The notes under the pieces are model-generated. The model was not told where the DNA came from and did no database searches. It saw nothing but the letters and a program-made list of their open reading frames with translations. The translations under genes and the position numbers were made by a program. This document shows, one piece after another, positions 7,407 through 16,822 of a stretch of 64,000 bases of DNA (positions are counted from its first letter, which is position 1; each line of letters opens with the position of its first letter). Origin of the DNA: Acidaminobacter sp. (GTDB lineage: Bacteria > Bacillota_A > Clostridia > Peptostreptococcales > Acidaminobacteraceae); assembly GCA_009881125.1 (NCBI GenBank), contig WXFH01000002.1, positions 1 to 64,000 of the forward strand, given 5' to 3'.

Positions 7407-8609
7407 ATGAGTGAAAGAGGCTTTACACTTGTCAAGATCGGTGAAATCACCTTAAAAGGACTAAACAGAAAATTCTTCGAAAACCGCCTGATGGACAATC
7501 TCAAAGGGGCAGTCAGAGGGATCAGGCACGTGAAGGTCGCCAAGGAATTCGGCCGCATGTACATGAACTACGACCTGGAAGACGAGGCCGAGGTGCTGGA
7601 AAAAGCCCAGCGCGTCTTTGGACTTGTGGCTCTTTGCCCTGGTGTGGAGGTGGATCCTGACTTTGAGAAAATCGCGGCAGCAGCGGCTGTTCAGGTGAAA
7701 GCCCTGAAGGCCGAGACGGGCATGACGCGGTTTAAAGTAGAAGCCAGACGCAGCGACAAGCGCTTCCCCATGACTTCTCCTGAGATCTGCAAAGCCCTGG
7801 GCGGTGTGTTGCTGAGCCAGGTGGAAGGCCTGCAGGTCGACGTTCACGCGCCCCAGTTTTTGGTCAATGTCGAGATTAGGGACAGAGCCTACATTTATTC
7901 GAGAGAAATCCGCTGCCATGGTGGGATGCCCTACGGTACAGCAGGCAAAGCGGTTCTGCTGCTGTCCGGAGGCATTGACAGCCCAGTGGCCGGCTGGATG
8001 ATGGCGCGCCGTGGCGTGATGCTTTCCGCAGTCCATTTCCATTCCTATCCGTTCACCAGTGAGCGGGCCCAGGAGAAGGTCTACGACCTGGCCAGACAGT
8101 TGGCGGTTTTCACGGGCAGCATTGAAGTCACCTCCATCAATTTGCTGGAAATCCAGCAGGCAATCATGGAAAACTGTCCAGAGGAAGAAATGACGATCCT
8201 CTCCAGGCGGTTCATGATGGCTCTGGCAGAGCAAGTCGCCCTGGAGACCGGGGCACAGGCGCTGATCACCGGCGAGAACATTGGCCAGGTGGCCTCGCAG
8301 ACGATAGAAGGCCTCACCGTAACGAATGCCCGGGTAAACCTGCCGGTCTTCCGTCCGCTGATCGCGTACGACAAGAATGACATTGTAGAGGTGGCCAGAA
8401 CCATAGGCACCTATGAAACCTCCATCCTGCCTTTTGAGGACTGCTGCACGGTGTTCCTGCCGTCCAAGGTGGTCACGAAGCCCAAGCTGAATCACATTGA
8501 AGCCTCAGAGTCGAAGCTGGACGTGGAAGGCCTGATCCAGCGGGCTTTTGAGGGGAGAGAAATACAGCGTTTTCAGAGGTGGCAGCAGGCCGAACCTAAA
8601 AAAGACTAA
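7407..8609 (+). CDS. thiI: tRNA 4-thiouridine synthetase ThiI
   Basis: A 400-residue protein. The N-terminal region is the ferredoxin-like and THUMP RNA-binding part, starting LVKIGEITLKG. LLLSGGIDSPVAGWMM near residue 190 is the PP-loop ATP-binding site that adenylates tRNA uridine 8. It lacks the C-terminal rhodanese domain of the enterobacterial enzyme, as Bacillus ThiI does. Sulfur transfer therefore relies on the partner desulfurase encoded two bases upstream. FEDCCTVFLP near the C-terminus is typical of the short form. It is co-transcribed with the upstream desulfurase and likely with the B3/B4 protein downstream. Confidence 0.93.
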   Translation: MSERGFTLVKIGEITLKGLNRKFFENRLMDNLKGAVRGIRHVKVAKEFGRMYMNYDLEDEAEVLEKAQRVFGLVALCPGVEVDPDFEKIAAAAAVQVKALKAETGMTRFKVEARRSDKRFPMTSPEICKALGGVLLSQVEGLQVDVHAPQFLVNVEIRDRAYIYSREIRCHGGMPYGTAGKAVLLLSGGIDSPVAGWMMARRGVMLSAVHFHSYPFTSERAQEKVYDLARQLAVFTGSIEVTSINLLEIQQAIMENCPEEEMTILSRRFMMALAEQVALETGAQALITGENIGQVASQTIEGLTVTNARVNLPVFRPLIAYDKNDIVEVARTIGTYETSILPFEDCCTVFLPSKVVTKPKLNHIEASESKLDVEGLIQRAFEGREIQRFQRWQQAEPKKD

Positions 8610-8630
8610 ATCCGAAAGGAGTCGTTTGCA

Positions 8631-9332
8631 GTGAAGTTTATGGTAGAAGACGCAGTGTTTGAGAAACTGCCGGAATACGTAGTCGGCGTCGTGGTCGCCC
8701 GCGGGATCGATGTCCACCGACACACGCACATGCCTCAGGATGTGCTGCGCTCCGGCGAAGCGGTGTTTCGCGACCGGCACTGCCACTGTGATTATAAGGC
8801 GCATCCGGATTTGGTGCCGTACAGGGAGGCTTTTGAGACCATAGGTATCAACCCGAACCGCTTTCCGAGCTCGATTGAAGCCATGGGCAAGCGCGTGCTG
8901 AACGGTGCGGCGCTTCCCTTTATTCACCCGGTGATCGATTTGGTCAACGGCATCTCCCTGAACTTCGCGGTGCCCATGGGCGCTCACGACCTGGACCAGC
9001 TGGGCGGGGACTTCGAGGTGCGCTTCTCCAGGGAGGGAGAGACCTTCGTAGCCCTGGGCTCAGATCAGGAAGAGGTATTACCCGCTGGAGAGCTCATCTA
9101 CGGCGATTCCAGCCGCGTCAGAACTCGCCGGTGGATCTGGCGGCAATCCGAGTGGGGCAAGGTCACACAGGATTCCAGAAATGTGTTGTTTCCGGTGGAC
9201 GGCTTCAGCGGTCAGAACCTGGATCAGGTTCTCGCTGCCCGGGATCAGCTGGCAGCAGCGCTGGCGGGAGAGTTTGGGGCGCTTGTGAGCGTGCATCTGA
9301 TTGATAAAGATCACCGGTACATTCAGGTGTGA
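8631..9332 (+). CDS. B3/B4 tRNA-binding domain protein
   Basis: A 233-residue stand-alone protein of the B3/B4 family, the editing-domain fold of phenylalanyl-tRNA synthetase beta subunit. Conserved NPNRFPSSIEAM near residue 80 and VIDLVNGISLNFAVPMGAHDL near residue 105 (key residues: D-x-x-N, P-x-G-x-x-D) are characteristic. The likely role is editing or binding of misacylated tRNA, though solo members are little studied. The start is GTG at 8631 with GAAAGGA ten bases before it; an in-frame ATG at 8640 is the alternative. Placement after thiI adds to a tRNA-related operon. A terminator follows. Confidence 0.7.
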   Translation: MKFMVEDAVFEKLPEYVVGVVVARGIDVHRHTHMPQDVLRSGEAVFRDRHCHCDYKAHPDLVPYREAFETIGINPNRFPSSIEAMGKRVLNGAALPFIHPVIDLVNGISLNFAVPMGAHDLDQLGGDFEVRFSREGETFVALGSDQEEVLPAGELIYGDSSRVRTRRWIWRQSEWGKVTQDSRNVLFPVDGFSGQNLDQVLAARDQLAAALAGEFGALVSVHLIDKDHRYIQV

Positions 9333-9344
9333 TTTCAAAAAACT

Positions 9345-9398
9345 AAAAATTATGCCGATGGTTGTGTTTCCATAACCATCGGCATAATTAATTTTTTG
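9345..9398 (+). terminator. Terminator built from an inverted pair of the GCCGATGGT 9-mer
   Basis: The stem AATTATGCCGATGGTT pairs with AACCATCGGCATAATT (18 bp in all) and is followed by AATTTTTT. The two 9-mers lie at 9354-9362 and 9375-9383. The stem is flanked by A/T on both sides, so it can serve both the thiI operon and the converging PBP gene. Confidence 0.88.
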
Positions 9399-9406
9399 AG
9401 GCATTT

Positions 9407-12400
9407 TTAGTTGTTGATCGCGCTGTCGACCTCGTCGATCAGCTCATCCGCACTCGGCTGCTGAACGGCTGCCGGGCTGCCTTCTGCATTGGAGCCGGAG
9501 TTCGTGGTCGGTTTCGGGCCGAGGAGGGTCTCGATATCCGGCGGATACTGGAAGTTCATTGGCTCCCGAATCGTGCCATCCGGCAGTTGAATGGAGAGGT
9601 CTTCGTTGATGATGGAATCCACCGGAGCGGTAAAGACGGACCCATCCAGGAATTTAAGCTGGAATGGCAGGATGACATAGTAGCGGCCGTCGCCCATAGG
9701 GGTAATGTGTGCCTGGGCAGGCGGGACATAAGTCGCTTCGCTGTGAATGTCGCAAGGGGTCGTAGGAAGCTCAAAGGCCGCGTCTCTGACAAAGGCGAGA
9801 TCTTCCGGGGAAAGCGGGATTGGCCGCTGGACGAGGACTCTGGATTCAACAGTCTCCACAGGGCAAAATTCGTTGGCGAGCAAGTTGCTTTCCTTGCAGA
9901 TCTGCGCCTCGACGTGAATATTGTCCACGATGGTAGGCTCTGTACCCGGAATGAAAATTTCATTTTTGACCGTGCCGCGCGAGTCAAGGGCTGACAGCTC
10001 AGATGGGAGCATCCCGGATTTGGTATCTACCGCGAGGGTAATCAGTCCGTCGACTGCTTTGAAATCACGGTTGTCGTAGCCTTCGTGAACGGTGGTCATG
10101 ACGTGATTCCAGAACTGGGCAGCGACTTTTGAGCCTTGGTCCAGCGGCATGTTGACGTCGTTGCCGAACCAGACGCTGGCAGTGTAGTACGGGGTGAATC
10201 CGACAAACCATGCGTCGATCTGATTCGAGGTCGTACCGGTTTTGCCGGCGACAGTAATGCCGGTGTTGCCGTTTCGAATCGCGGCGACTTTGGCAAGGCC
10301 GTTGGTGACCGTTGTGCGAAGGATGTCCTGCATGATGTAGGCGGCCTTTTCATCCGCGACGCGGGTGAGATGCGGCTCGTTTTCCAGGATGACATTGCCG
10401 CGGTTGTCGATGACCTTCGTAAACGTCGTCGTCTTATTCAGAACGCCGCCGTTGGCGATGGACCCGTAAGCCTGCGCCATTTCAAGAGGGGAAATACCCA
10501 TGGACATACCGCCCAGGGACATTGCGGCGAGGTTCATGTCATTATAAGCTCCGGATTCCACCACGCTGGTGATGCCCATCTTTTTCAGGTAATCCACAGA
10601 GGTCTGAAGCCCCACTGCCTGCGCGACTTTGGCCGCGTTGACGTTGATGGACCATTCGACGGATTCGCGAATCGTCTGAAGACCCCAATACTTGGTCGAG
10701 CCTTCATACCAGTTCAGCGGCCAGCGGTCCGTGCCACCCTTGAGATAGACCGGGGCATCATCCACAATGCTGGCTGCGGTGAACTTCTTCGTATCGATAG
10801 CCGGGAGATACACCGCCAGCGGCTTGATGGAGGAACCGGGCTGACGCGGATTGACTGCGCGGTTGTAGATTTTCTGGCCGGTGATGTTGCGGCCGCCCAC
10901 AACTGCCTTAAGCTGGCCGGTGTGGTAATCTATGATGACCGTTGAGGATTGAGGCTGGACAATGCCCTGATCGCTGAAGCCAAAATGGTCTTTGGCAACC
11001 AGAAGCGCGTTGTTGTCGCCAGGAATGAAAAACTCTGGATTCTTGGTCAGAAAGTCCTTGCTGATGACCAGGTTGCCTTGTTCGTCCAGGGTCTTAACCT
11101 CATGGGGAATGGCTACTTCCCGGCCGGAGTAGGTTTTGAAGTTCGAGATGTTTTTCACGCCGCTCGGGCTGGAACTGAGCTCGCTGGCCTTGAAGACGTT
11201 CTTGATGACCATTTGGACGGAGACGAGCTTGCCGTCCTGACGGTTGGCGTAGAGATTGAAGCGTCGGTCCTTGAAGATGACCAGGTTGCCCCAGTCGTCG
11301 TATTTGTAGTCGCCATCCGGGATCACCAGCTGTCCGGCGTCGTTGACGAGATTCTCGTACTTATAAAGAAGAATGCGGCCATCCGGTGTAATGACGTTGC
11401 CGCCCGGATTGAAGCGGACGACGACCTTTGGCATGCTGTCGTAGTACTTGTCATAAGTCGCCTCCAGCTTTTTTTGCAGCTCGAGGTCGATGGTGGTGTG
11501 GATCTGCAGACCCTTGGTGAAGAGCATGCTGGTGGCTTCTTCTTTGGTATAGCCATACTGCGTCATGAGACCGTCCAGGACGTCGTCGCGAACCATATCC
11601 GCGAAGTAGGAGCTGATGTCATCATTGCTCTGTTTGCTGGGCTTGATGCGTTCGAAGAGGTCGACGTCCTTGATGCTGTCGTACTCTTCCTGGGAGATCA
11701 CGCCATTTTCGTGCATGAGCTTGGTGACGGTCTTGTAGCGTTTTTCTGCGGTGTCATTGTAAACCAGGGTGTACTGGCTGTCCGAATCGTCAATGATCCG
11801 GCTGCCGTCAGAGATATCCGCTTTTTCGAGCCGCAGCATTGGCGTATAGTTGGCCGGGCTGGAAGGGATACCGGCCAGGATGGCCGACTCGACTAGGTCG
11901 AGCTCGCTGGCGTCTTTGCTGAAATAGGATTTGGCCGCGGCTTGAACGCCGTTAGCGCCTGCACCGAGCCAGATGGTGTTCAGGTAGGCTTCGATAATCT
12001 GTTCTTTGTTGAGCAGTTTTTCGAGCTCCAAGGTATAATAAGCTTCTTTGATTTTACGATCTAGGGTGCGCGCGGATTTGCTCTCCACTAAGTAAAGGTT
12101 TCTGGCGAGCTGCTGGGTGATGGTGCTGGTGCCCTGAATCCGGACGCCCTTAGTGACACTGTTGACGACAGAGCCGACCAGTCGCACGTAGTTGAATCCG
12201 TTGTGCTCGAAGAAGGTTTTGTCTTCAACGGCAACGAAGGCGTTGATCAGGTTGGGACTCATGTCCTCATATTTGATGATGGTTCTGAGGCCGTCGTTCT
12301 GAAGGGTTTCCATCAGCTCCCCGTTGGAGTCCAGGATGACAGAGTTCTCTCCGAGTAGCTCATTGATTTTTGAGGGATCAATGGGTGGCAGGTCAGAAAC

Positions 12401-12643
12401 GACATTTTTAGCATAGGCATAGGCAATGCCTGCGCCAATCATGCCCAGGATGACGAATAAGATCATGAGATTGAAGATGGCTTTCCAGATGCGTTTGCGT
12501 AATGGCTTTTTTGGTTTCTTTTTACTTCCTGATGACCGTCTGGTCGATCCGTTATTTGACGCACCCTCGCCATTTCTGCCTTCCGTCCTGTGTGGATTGG
12601 CTGGACGTGCTGAGCCGGTAGGTCTTGTAGGTTTTTTGTCCAT
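9407..12643 (-). CDS. ponA: Class A penicillin-binding protein (PBP1 type)
   Basis: A 1078-residue bifunctional cell-wall synthase. A short cytoplasmic, basic and Ser/Gly-rich tail is followed by one membrane helix near residue 50. The glycosyltransferase-51 domain has EDKTFFEHNGF and QGTSTITQQLARNLYL. The transpeptidase domain has the catalytic serine in GSSIKP (about residue 600), SxN in SINVNAAK and KTGTT. The C-terminal 150 residues are a Pro-rich extension with no motif I recognise. The ORF is open upstream, but the ATG at 12643 has AAGGAGG at good spacing. A TATAAT lies at 12671-12676 on this strand. Longer than most PBP1 proteins because of insertions between GT and TP domains. Confidence 0.92.
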   Translation of the reverse strand: MDKKPTRPTGSARPANPHRTEGRNGEGASNNGSTRRSSGSKKKPKKPLRKRIWKAIFNLMILFVILGMIGAGIAYAYAKNVVSDLPPIDPSKINELLGENSVILDSNGELMETLQNDGLRTIIKYEDMSPNLINAFVAVEDKTFFEHNGFNYVRLVGSVVNSVTKGVRIQGTSTITQQLARNLYLVESKSARTLDRKIKEAYYTLELEKLLNKEQIIEAYLNTIWLGAGANGVQAAAKSYFSKDASELDLVESAILAGIPSSPANYTPMLRLEKADISDGSRIIDDSDSQYTLVYNDTAEKRYKTVTKLMHENGVISQEEYDSIKDVDLFERIKPSKQSNDDISSYFADMVRDDVLDGLMTQYGYTKEEATSMLFTKGLQIHTTIDLELQKKLEATYDKYYDSMPKVVVRFNPGGNVITPDGRILLYKYENLVNDAGQLVIPDGDYKYDDWGNLVIFKDRRFNLYANRQDGKLVSVQMVIKNVFKASELSSSPSGVKNISNFKTYSGREVAIPHEVKTLDEQGNLVISKDFLTKNPEFFIPGDNNALLVAKDHFGFSDQGIVQPQSSTVIIDYHTGQLKAVVGGRNITGQKIYNRAVNPRQPGSSIKPLAVYLPAIDTKKFTAASIVDDAPVYLKGGTDRWPLNWYEGSTKYWGLQTIRESVEWSINVNAAKVAQAVGLQTSVDYLKKMGITSVVESGAYNDMNLAAMSLGGMSMGISPLEMAQAYGSIANGGVLNKTTTFTKVIDNRGNVILENEPHLTRVADEKAAYIMQDILRTTVTNGLAKVAAIRNGNTGITVAGKTGTTSNQIDAWFVGFTPYYTASVWFGNDVNMPLDQGSKVAAQFWNHVMTTVHEGYDNRDFKAVDGLITLAVDTKSGMLPSELSALDSRGTVKNEIFIPGTEPTIVDNIHVEAQICKESNLLANEFCPVETVESRVLVQRPIPLSPEDLAFVRDAAFELPTTPCDIHSEATYVPPAQAHITPMGDGRYYVILPFQLKFLDGSVFTAPVDSIINEDLSIQLPDGTIREPMNFQYPPDIETLLGPKPTTNSGSNAEGSPAAVQQPSADELIDEVDSAINN

Positions 12644-12746
12644 GTAAATCCTCCTTATAATTTCAGCGTAATTATACCATATAATGGTCTGAGGCGGCAT
12701 TAAAGTCACTGAAATTTAATGGAATTGTGGGTGGGGGGAGGTGGGT

Positions 12747-13020
12747 GACAGACACTGAGTTGAGTTGGGTGTCAGACACTCGGTTGAGTTGAGTGTCAGA
12801 CACTGAGTTGAGTTGGGTGTCAGACACTCGGTTGAGTTGGGTGTCAGACACTCGGTTGAGTTGAGTGTCAGACACTCGGTTGAGTTGAGTGTCAGACACT
12901 CGGTTGAGTTGGGTGTCAGACACTCGGTTGAGTTGGGTGTCAGACACTCGGTTGAGTTGGGTGTCAGACACTCAGTTGAGTTGAGTGTCTGACACTCAGT
13001 TGAATTTGGTGCCAGAGCTT
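12747..13020. repeat. 24-bp tandem array 2 (GTGTCAGACAC family)
   Basis: About eleven 24-bp units with core GTGTCAGACACTCGGTTG, the longest array in the window, between the 5' side of the PBP gene and the terminator of the EcsC gene. Units within the array are nearly identical, while other arrays carry different array-specific variants. Confidence 0.92.
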
Positions 13021-13035
13021 GCCTAATCAAACCAC

Positions 13036-13072
13036 AAAAAAAGGCGTGATCCCCAATTAAGGAATCACGCCA
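13036..13072 (-). terminator. Terminator of the EcsC-family gene
   Basis: On the minus strand, GGCGTGATTCC pairs with GGGGATCACGCC and is followed by seven T, six bases after the stop codon. Confidence 0.88.
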
Positions 13073-13077
13073 TTCTT

Positions 13078-13872
13078 CTATTCGTTAATCTTTGCCAACA
13101 AATATCTCTTCTTATATTTCAACCGAGCAAAATTGGAAACCTTACGCGTTACAGCATAATTCACCGCACCGCCCACAACACCCACCACCGGAAGACCTTG
13201 AACAAATTTCGCCGTCAACAAGGCTTGTGACAGGACTGCGGCCGTTTCTTTAATCTGATCCTCCAAATTCATCCCGAGCGATATGCCGTTTTGCTGCCGC
13301 TTTTCAAAAAGCAGAATCTTATGGTTAAAGCTTCGCCGCTCCTCATTTTCTGTCAACGCCGCGCAAATCAGCAAAAGGGCATATATTCTTTCCTCATAAA
13401 GATCCGTATCCACACCATAACTCAAGCCGGTTTCATGCAGCGTTCGCATCAGCATCCCAATAAACAGCGGGATATCAGGCAGCCCTATGCCCAGCAGTCC
13501 CAGCGCCCCACCCTCAACCGCAGTGATCAGCGTATTGGCCGAGCCTGCATTCTTAGCCCGACGGTGCACCTTATTCAAATTTCTATGCGTTGGCGCGTCC
13601 ATAAAAATTTCATCCCGCGCTTCATGCTGCAACAAAATCTTTTCCTTATTATAGGTTTTGTCAATCACCGGCGCCCCTTTTTCAAAAACCAATTTAAAAC
13701 CTTTGTAAAAAGCGGTTTCCAGCGTAGATTTCAACTTGTCAGGGATGGCGGCATCCAGCTTTTCTCTGGCCGGCCGCGTCCTATAACTGATCCAGGATTC
13801 GCGCTGATCTTTCATGAGCCGCCGCTCCTGCCTTGAGACGCGCTTCAGTTGTTTGTCTATAAATTTCTCCAT
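13078..13872 (-). CDS. EcsC family protein
   Basis: A 264-residue protein of the EcsC family (named after a gene beside the Bacillus EcsAB transporter). A basic, charged N-terminal 60 residues is followed by a conserved Gly-rich hydrophobic hairpin around residue 120 (GGALGLLGIGLPDIPLFIG) and a second near residue 225 (VVGVVGGAVNYAVTRKVSNF). This pattern is typical. Biochemical role is unknown; members are associated with the membrane. AAGGAGT precedes the ATG, and a strong terminator follows. It stands alone here. Confidence 0.8.
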   Translation of the reverse strand: MEKFIDKQLKRVSRQERRLMKDQRESWISYRTRPAREKLDAAIPDKLKSTLETAFYKGFKLVFEKGAPVIDKTYNKEKILLQHEARDEIFMDAPTHRNLNKVHRRAKNAGSANTLITAVEGGALGLLGIGLPDIPLFIGMLMRTLHETGLSYGVDTDLYEERIYALLLICAALTENEERRSFNHKILLFEKRQQNGISLGMNLEDQIKETAAVLSQALLTAKFVQGLPVVGVVGGAVNYAVTRKVSNFARLKYKKRYLLAKINE

Positions 13873-14168
13873 GACCAGGACTCCTTGTGTGAGTGATTTT
13901 GCATGATTTGGTGATAATTGCAGTGCTTATTTACATCTTAAAGATACCACGATTCCTCAAGATCATGCACTTAACAAAGAAATACTTAAGGGATAGTTAA
14001 GCCGATGGTCATTGAATCAGCCAAGAATAAGTCATTTACACCTGTAATCGTTAGTGACTTAGAGAAGATTTGATGAAATATGTAAAAAAATGACAAGAAT
14101 ATTTGCATTGATTTACAAAAGATGGAATGATAATATGAATTAAATATGTAAAATAATGTAAAACATAA
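13873..14168. other. Intergenic gap, AT-rich
   Basis: About 300 bases between the divergent EcsC and RAYT genes. It is AT-rich toward the RAYT side and holds one copy of the GCCGATGGT 9-mer at 14001-14009. No RNA gene, repeat array or clear promoter is visible to me. Confidence 0.5.
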
Positions 14169-15167
14169 ATGGGAGTGATCAATATTACCAGGAGTCATCG
14201 CCGGATACAGCCGGGAGTTCCTTACCACGTCATCAGTCGAGTTAATAACCAAGAGTTTTTGCTCGAAAACGACCACTGTAAAGATAAATACCTCACCCTA
14301 TTGAAGCAAGCGAAACAGAGGTACGACTTCAATCTCTTTGCCTATTGCATTATGGACAATCATGTCCACCTGATCATGAGGATGAACGCCAATTCCCTTT
14401 CGAGCGTCATTCAATGGCTAAACCAAAAGTTTGCCTTTGACGTCAATAAGAGAATGGGGCGAAATGGGCATTTGTTTGGGGATCGATTCAAGGCGTATCC
14501 AATTTTAGGCGATGAAAAAGTTCGAGAAACCATCAAATACATCCACAGAAACCCTCTCGCAGCCAACATGGTTGAAACGCTGATTTATCCTTGGAGCAGT
14601 CACCACATATATATAGGCCGGCCTGAAAAAGCCTGGTTTGAGGCGAGTGAGGGTCTTGAATTATTCAAAGACGGCACTTCAAATGCAAAGAATAACTACC
14701 TCAATTTCGTAAACAAAATGGGGGACGTTGAACGACTTGTCGCGCAAAAAATTCTAAGTGAACGGGATGTCAACCGCATAGAGGATATCCAGCTCCCTGG
14801 AGACCACGAGTACATTCTGTCACGCCCTCAATGCGAGACGCGTGTCAACATCCAAGGCCACCTTGACCTTGTATTTGGCCGATTGTGTCTCATGAACAAA
14901 CTCGACTATCCAACGATTCGCGACCAAGTCAGAGATAATATAACGAAGAAGACGACCTTCCAACGCTTCAAGAAAGTCGGACTCGCGCTTTCAAAGATTA
15001 GCCAGGAACTTCAAATTGCGACCCCGGATGAAGTGAATTCTTACCTGAAACTTCCGCCAGATTTCTTGAACAGCGAAACAGCAAAGGATGCCATTAAAAT
15101 CGACTTTGAAGTCCAAGGCCTCATTGAAGTTTACCGACAAACCTTCCCTCAGCGCACTGAAAGCTGA
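14169..15167 (+). CDS. REP-associated tyrosine transposase (RAYT, Y1_Tnp family)
   Basis: A 332-residue HUH-superfamily transposase of the IS200-like Y1 group. PGVPYHVISRVNNQEF near residue 16 starts the domain. The metal-binding histidines sit in MDNHVHLIM near residue 62. GHLFGDRFKAYPI and IKYIHRNPLAANMV lie downstream; a Tyr in this second half (for example YIHRNP) is the usual nucleophile. The C-terminal 140 residues are helical with a possible HTH. The ribosome site is poor; a GTG six bases in is an alternative start. RAYTs are single-copy genes tied to short palindromic repeats, and palindromic repeat families are dispersed throughout this window. Confidence 0.85.
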   Translation: MGVINITRSHRRIQPGVPYHVISRVNNQEFLLENDHCKDKYLTLLKQAKQRYDFNLFAYCIMDNHVHLIMRMNANSLSSVIQWLNQKFAFDVNKRMGRNGHLFGDRFKAYPILGDEKVRETIKYIHRNPLAANMVETLIYPWSSHHIYIGRPEKAWFEASEGLELFKDGTSNAKNNYLNFVNKMGDVERLVAQKILSERDVNRIEDIQLPGDHEYILSRPQCETRVNIQGHLDLVFGRLCLMNKLDYPTIRDQVRDNITKKTTFQRFKKVGLALSKISQELQIATPDEVNSYLKLPPDFLNSETAKDAIKIDFEVQGLIEVYRQTFPQRTES

Positions 15168-15173
15168 GGGAAG
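15143..15173 (+). terminator. Hairpin overlapping the RAYT stop codon
   Basis: A perfect 11-bp stem CTTCCCTCAGC/GCTGAGGGAAG with a nine-base loop spans the stop codon of the RAYT gene. No T-tract follows, so it may be a REP-like end or RNA-stabilising hairpin rather than a terminator. Confidence 0.5.
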
Positions 15174-15175
15174 AC

Positions 15176-15290
15176 TTTCAAGACGTACGGGGACGGGGCT
15201 TGTATTGCAGAATTATTACCGAACCTGACCCCGAGTGTAACTCCGAACCTGACCCCAACTTAACCAACGCCCTGTCCCCAACCGAGCTGG
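15176..15290. repeat. Degenerate ACCTGACCCC / GGGGACGGGG repeats beside RAYT
   Basis: Two copies of CCGAACCTGACCCC (near 15219 and 15245) plus CGGGGACGGGG at about 15187 and CCCTGTCCCC at about 15270. Short repeats of this style commonly flank RAYT genes. Confidence 0.55.
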
Positions 15291-15319
15291 CGTGATATAA
15301 TGGTGTCGGAGGTGGTTTT

Positions 15320-16822
15320 ATGAACCAGGATCAATCCAATCAATTCAATTTATCAAGTGAAAAACAAGCGGCAACAACCGAAAAAAGCACGTACTTCGAG
15401 ACCTCCGGCAGTCTGACTGAACGCGCGATTCTCGTCGGCCTCGGGGACGACCGGGAAGAAATCGATATAGAGTATTCCATGCATGAGCTGGAAGAGCTGG
15501 TGATGGCGGCGGAAGCGGAGGTCGTCGGCACCATCGTACAGAATAAGCGGATTATTGAGGTGGCGACCTATATAGGCAGTGGGAAAGTGCAGGAAGTGAA
15601 GCAGCTGGCGGAGGCGAACGATGCCAACGTGATCGTCTTTAATGACGAGCTGTCTGGGTCCCAAATCCGAAACTTGGAAGGTGAGATAGGGCTTAAGGTT
15701 ATCGACCGGACGGCGCTCATCCTGGACATCTTCGCCAGAAGAGCCCAGTCCCGGACCAGCAAACTGCAGATCGAGCTGGCCCAGCTGGGATACAGGCTGC
15801 CGAGACTTACCGGCTACGGCAACGCACTCTCCAGAACGGGCGGCGGCATAGGCACCAGGGGTCCCGGCGAGCAGAAACTTGAAATCGACAAGCGGCGCAT
15901 CCGCGAACGGATCAGCGACATCCGCAATGAGCTCAAGGAAGAAACTAAGGTCAGGGAAACCCAGAAAGCTGGGCGGCAGCGGGGTGGCGAACCCCTCGTG
16001 GCGCTGGTCGGCTACACCAACGCAGGTAAGTCCAGCGTGATGAACCGTATGCTGACGTTGGTGCAGGAGGGACCATCGGCGGGGGCACCTGTACTGGGAA
16101 AAGCAGGCAGCCTTCAGAAGGACGGAAGCGGCCAGGTGGAGGACGGCGTCAAGCGCGTGTTCGAGAAGGACATGCTGTTCGCGACACTGGACACGTATCA
16201 CCGGCGAGTGGAGTTCGAGGACAACAAGGCCATGGTGCTGGTCGACACAGTAGGCTTCGTGTCCAAGCTGCCCCACAAGCTGGTGGAGGCCTTCAAGGCG
16301 ACACTGGAGGAGGTGCACGACGCGGACCTGTTGCTGCACGTGGTGGACGTGACCAACGAGAACGTGCACAACCAGATTTCCATTACGGAGAAGGTGCTGC
16401 GGGAGCTCGACGCTTACGGAAAACCGACGCTGCTGCTCCTGAACAAGATTGACCTGCTGGCACCTGAGGACCACGATACGGTGATGGTGCCAAAGGCCGG
16501 GCTGTTTGACGGCTACGAGGCGCTGCGGATTTCCGCGCGCACCGGCGAGGGCTTTGACGCGCTGGTTGAGAAGCTCCGCTCCAAGATCTTCCGTGGCCAC
16601 GTCAAGGTCCACATGCTGATTCCGTACGCCGAGGGCGCGGTTTACTCCTATCTGTGCGACAATCACCACGTGTCGAGCACCGAGTACGTGGAAAGCGGCT
16701 CCCTCATTGAGGTGGAGCTGGATGCCAAGGATTATCAGCGGTACAAGCGCTTTGAGGTAAGGCCTGATGGTTCGCCGATGGTGACCCAAAGTTCCAACTC
16801 GACGGTGAGCACGGATGAGTAG
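15320..16822 (+). CDS. hflX: GTPase HflX
   Basis: A 500-residue ribosome-associated GTPase. The N-terminal domain holds the glycine-rich GTRGPGEQKLEIDKRRI linker, followed by a coiled coil. The G domain has the P-loop GYTNAGKSS near residue 231, DTVGF as G3 and LLNKIDLL as G4. Between the P-loop and the FATLDT switch region lies an insertion of about 30 residues rich in Gly, Ala and Ser; most HflX proteins are short there. The insertion carries a copy of the 9-mer ACCATCGGC at 16072, and the C-terminus another at 16774. Start ATG at 15320 has GGAGGTGG. It overlaps yigZ by eight bases. Confidence 0.93.
   Translation: MNQDQSNQFNLSSEKQAATTEKSTYFETSGSLTERAILVGLGDDREEIDIEYSMHELEELVMAAEAEVVGTIVQNKRIIEVATYIGSGKVQEVKQLAEANDANVIVFNDELSGSQIRNLEGEIGLKVIDRTALILDIFARRAQSRTSKLQIELAQLGYRLPRLTGYGNALSRTGGGIGTRGPGEQKLEIDKRRIRERISDIRNELKEETKVRETQKAGRQRGGEPLVALVGYTNAGKSSVMNRMLTLVQEGPSAGAPVLGKAGSLQKDGSGQVEDGVKRVFEKDMLFATLDTYHRRVEFEDNKAMVLVDTVGFVSKLPHKLVEAFKATLEEVHDADLLLHVVDVTNENVHNQISITEKVLRELDAYGKPTLLLLNKIDLLAPEDHDTVMVPKAGLFDGYEALRISARTGEGFDALVEKLRSKIFRGHVKVHMLIPYAEGAVYSYLCDNHHVSSTEYVESGSLIEVELDAKDYQRYKRFEVRPDGSPMVTQSSNSTVSTDE

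Noticed and set aside
12716..13030. Open frames through the tandem arrays giving 8-residue repeats such as VSDTQLNR
   Set aside because: A 24-bp period keeps one or more frames open by arithmetic. There is no ribosome site, both strands are open, and related arrays give different peptides.
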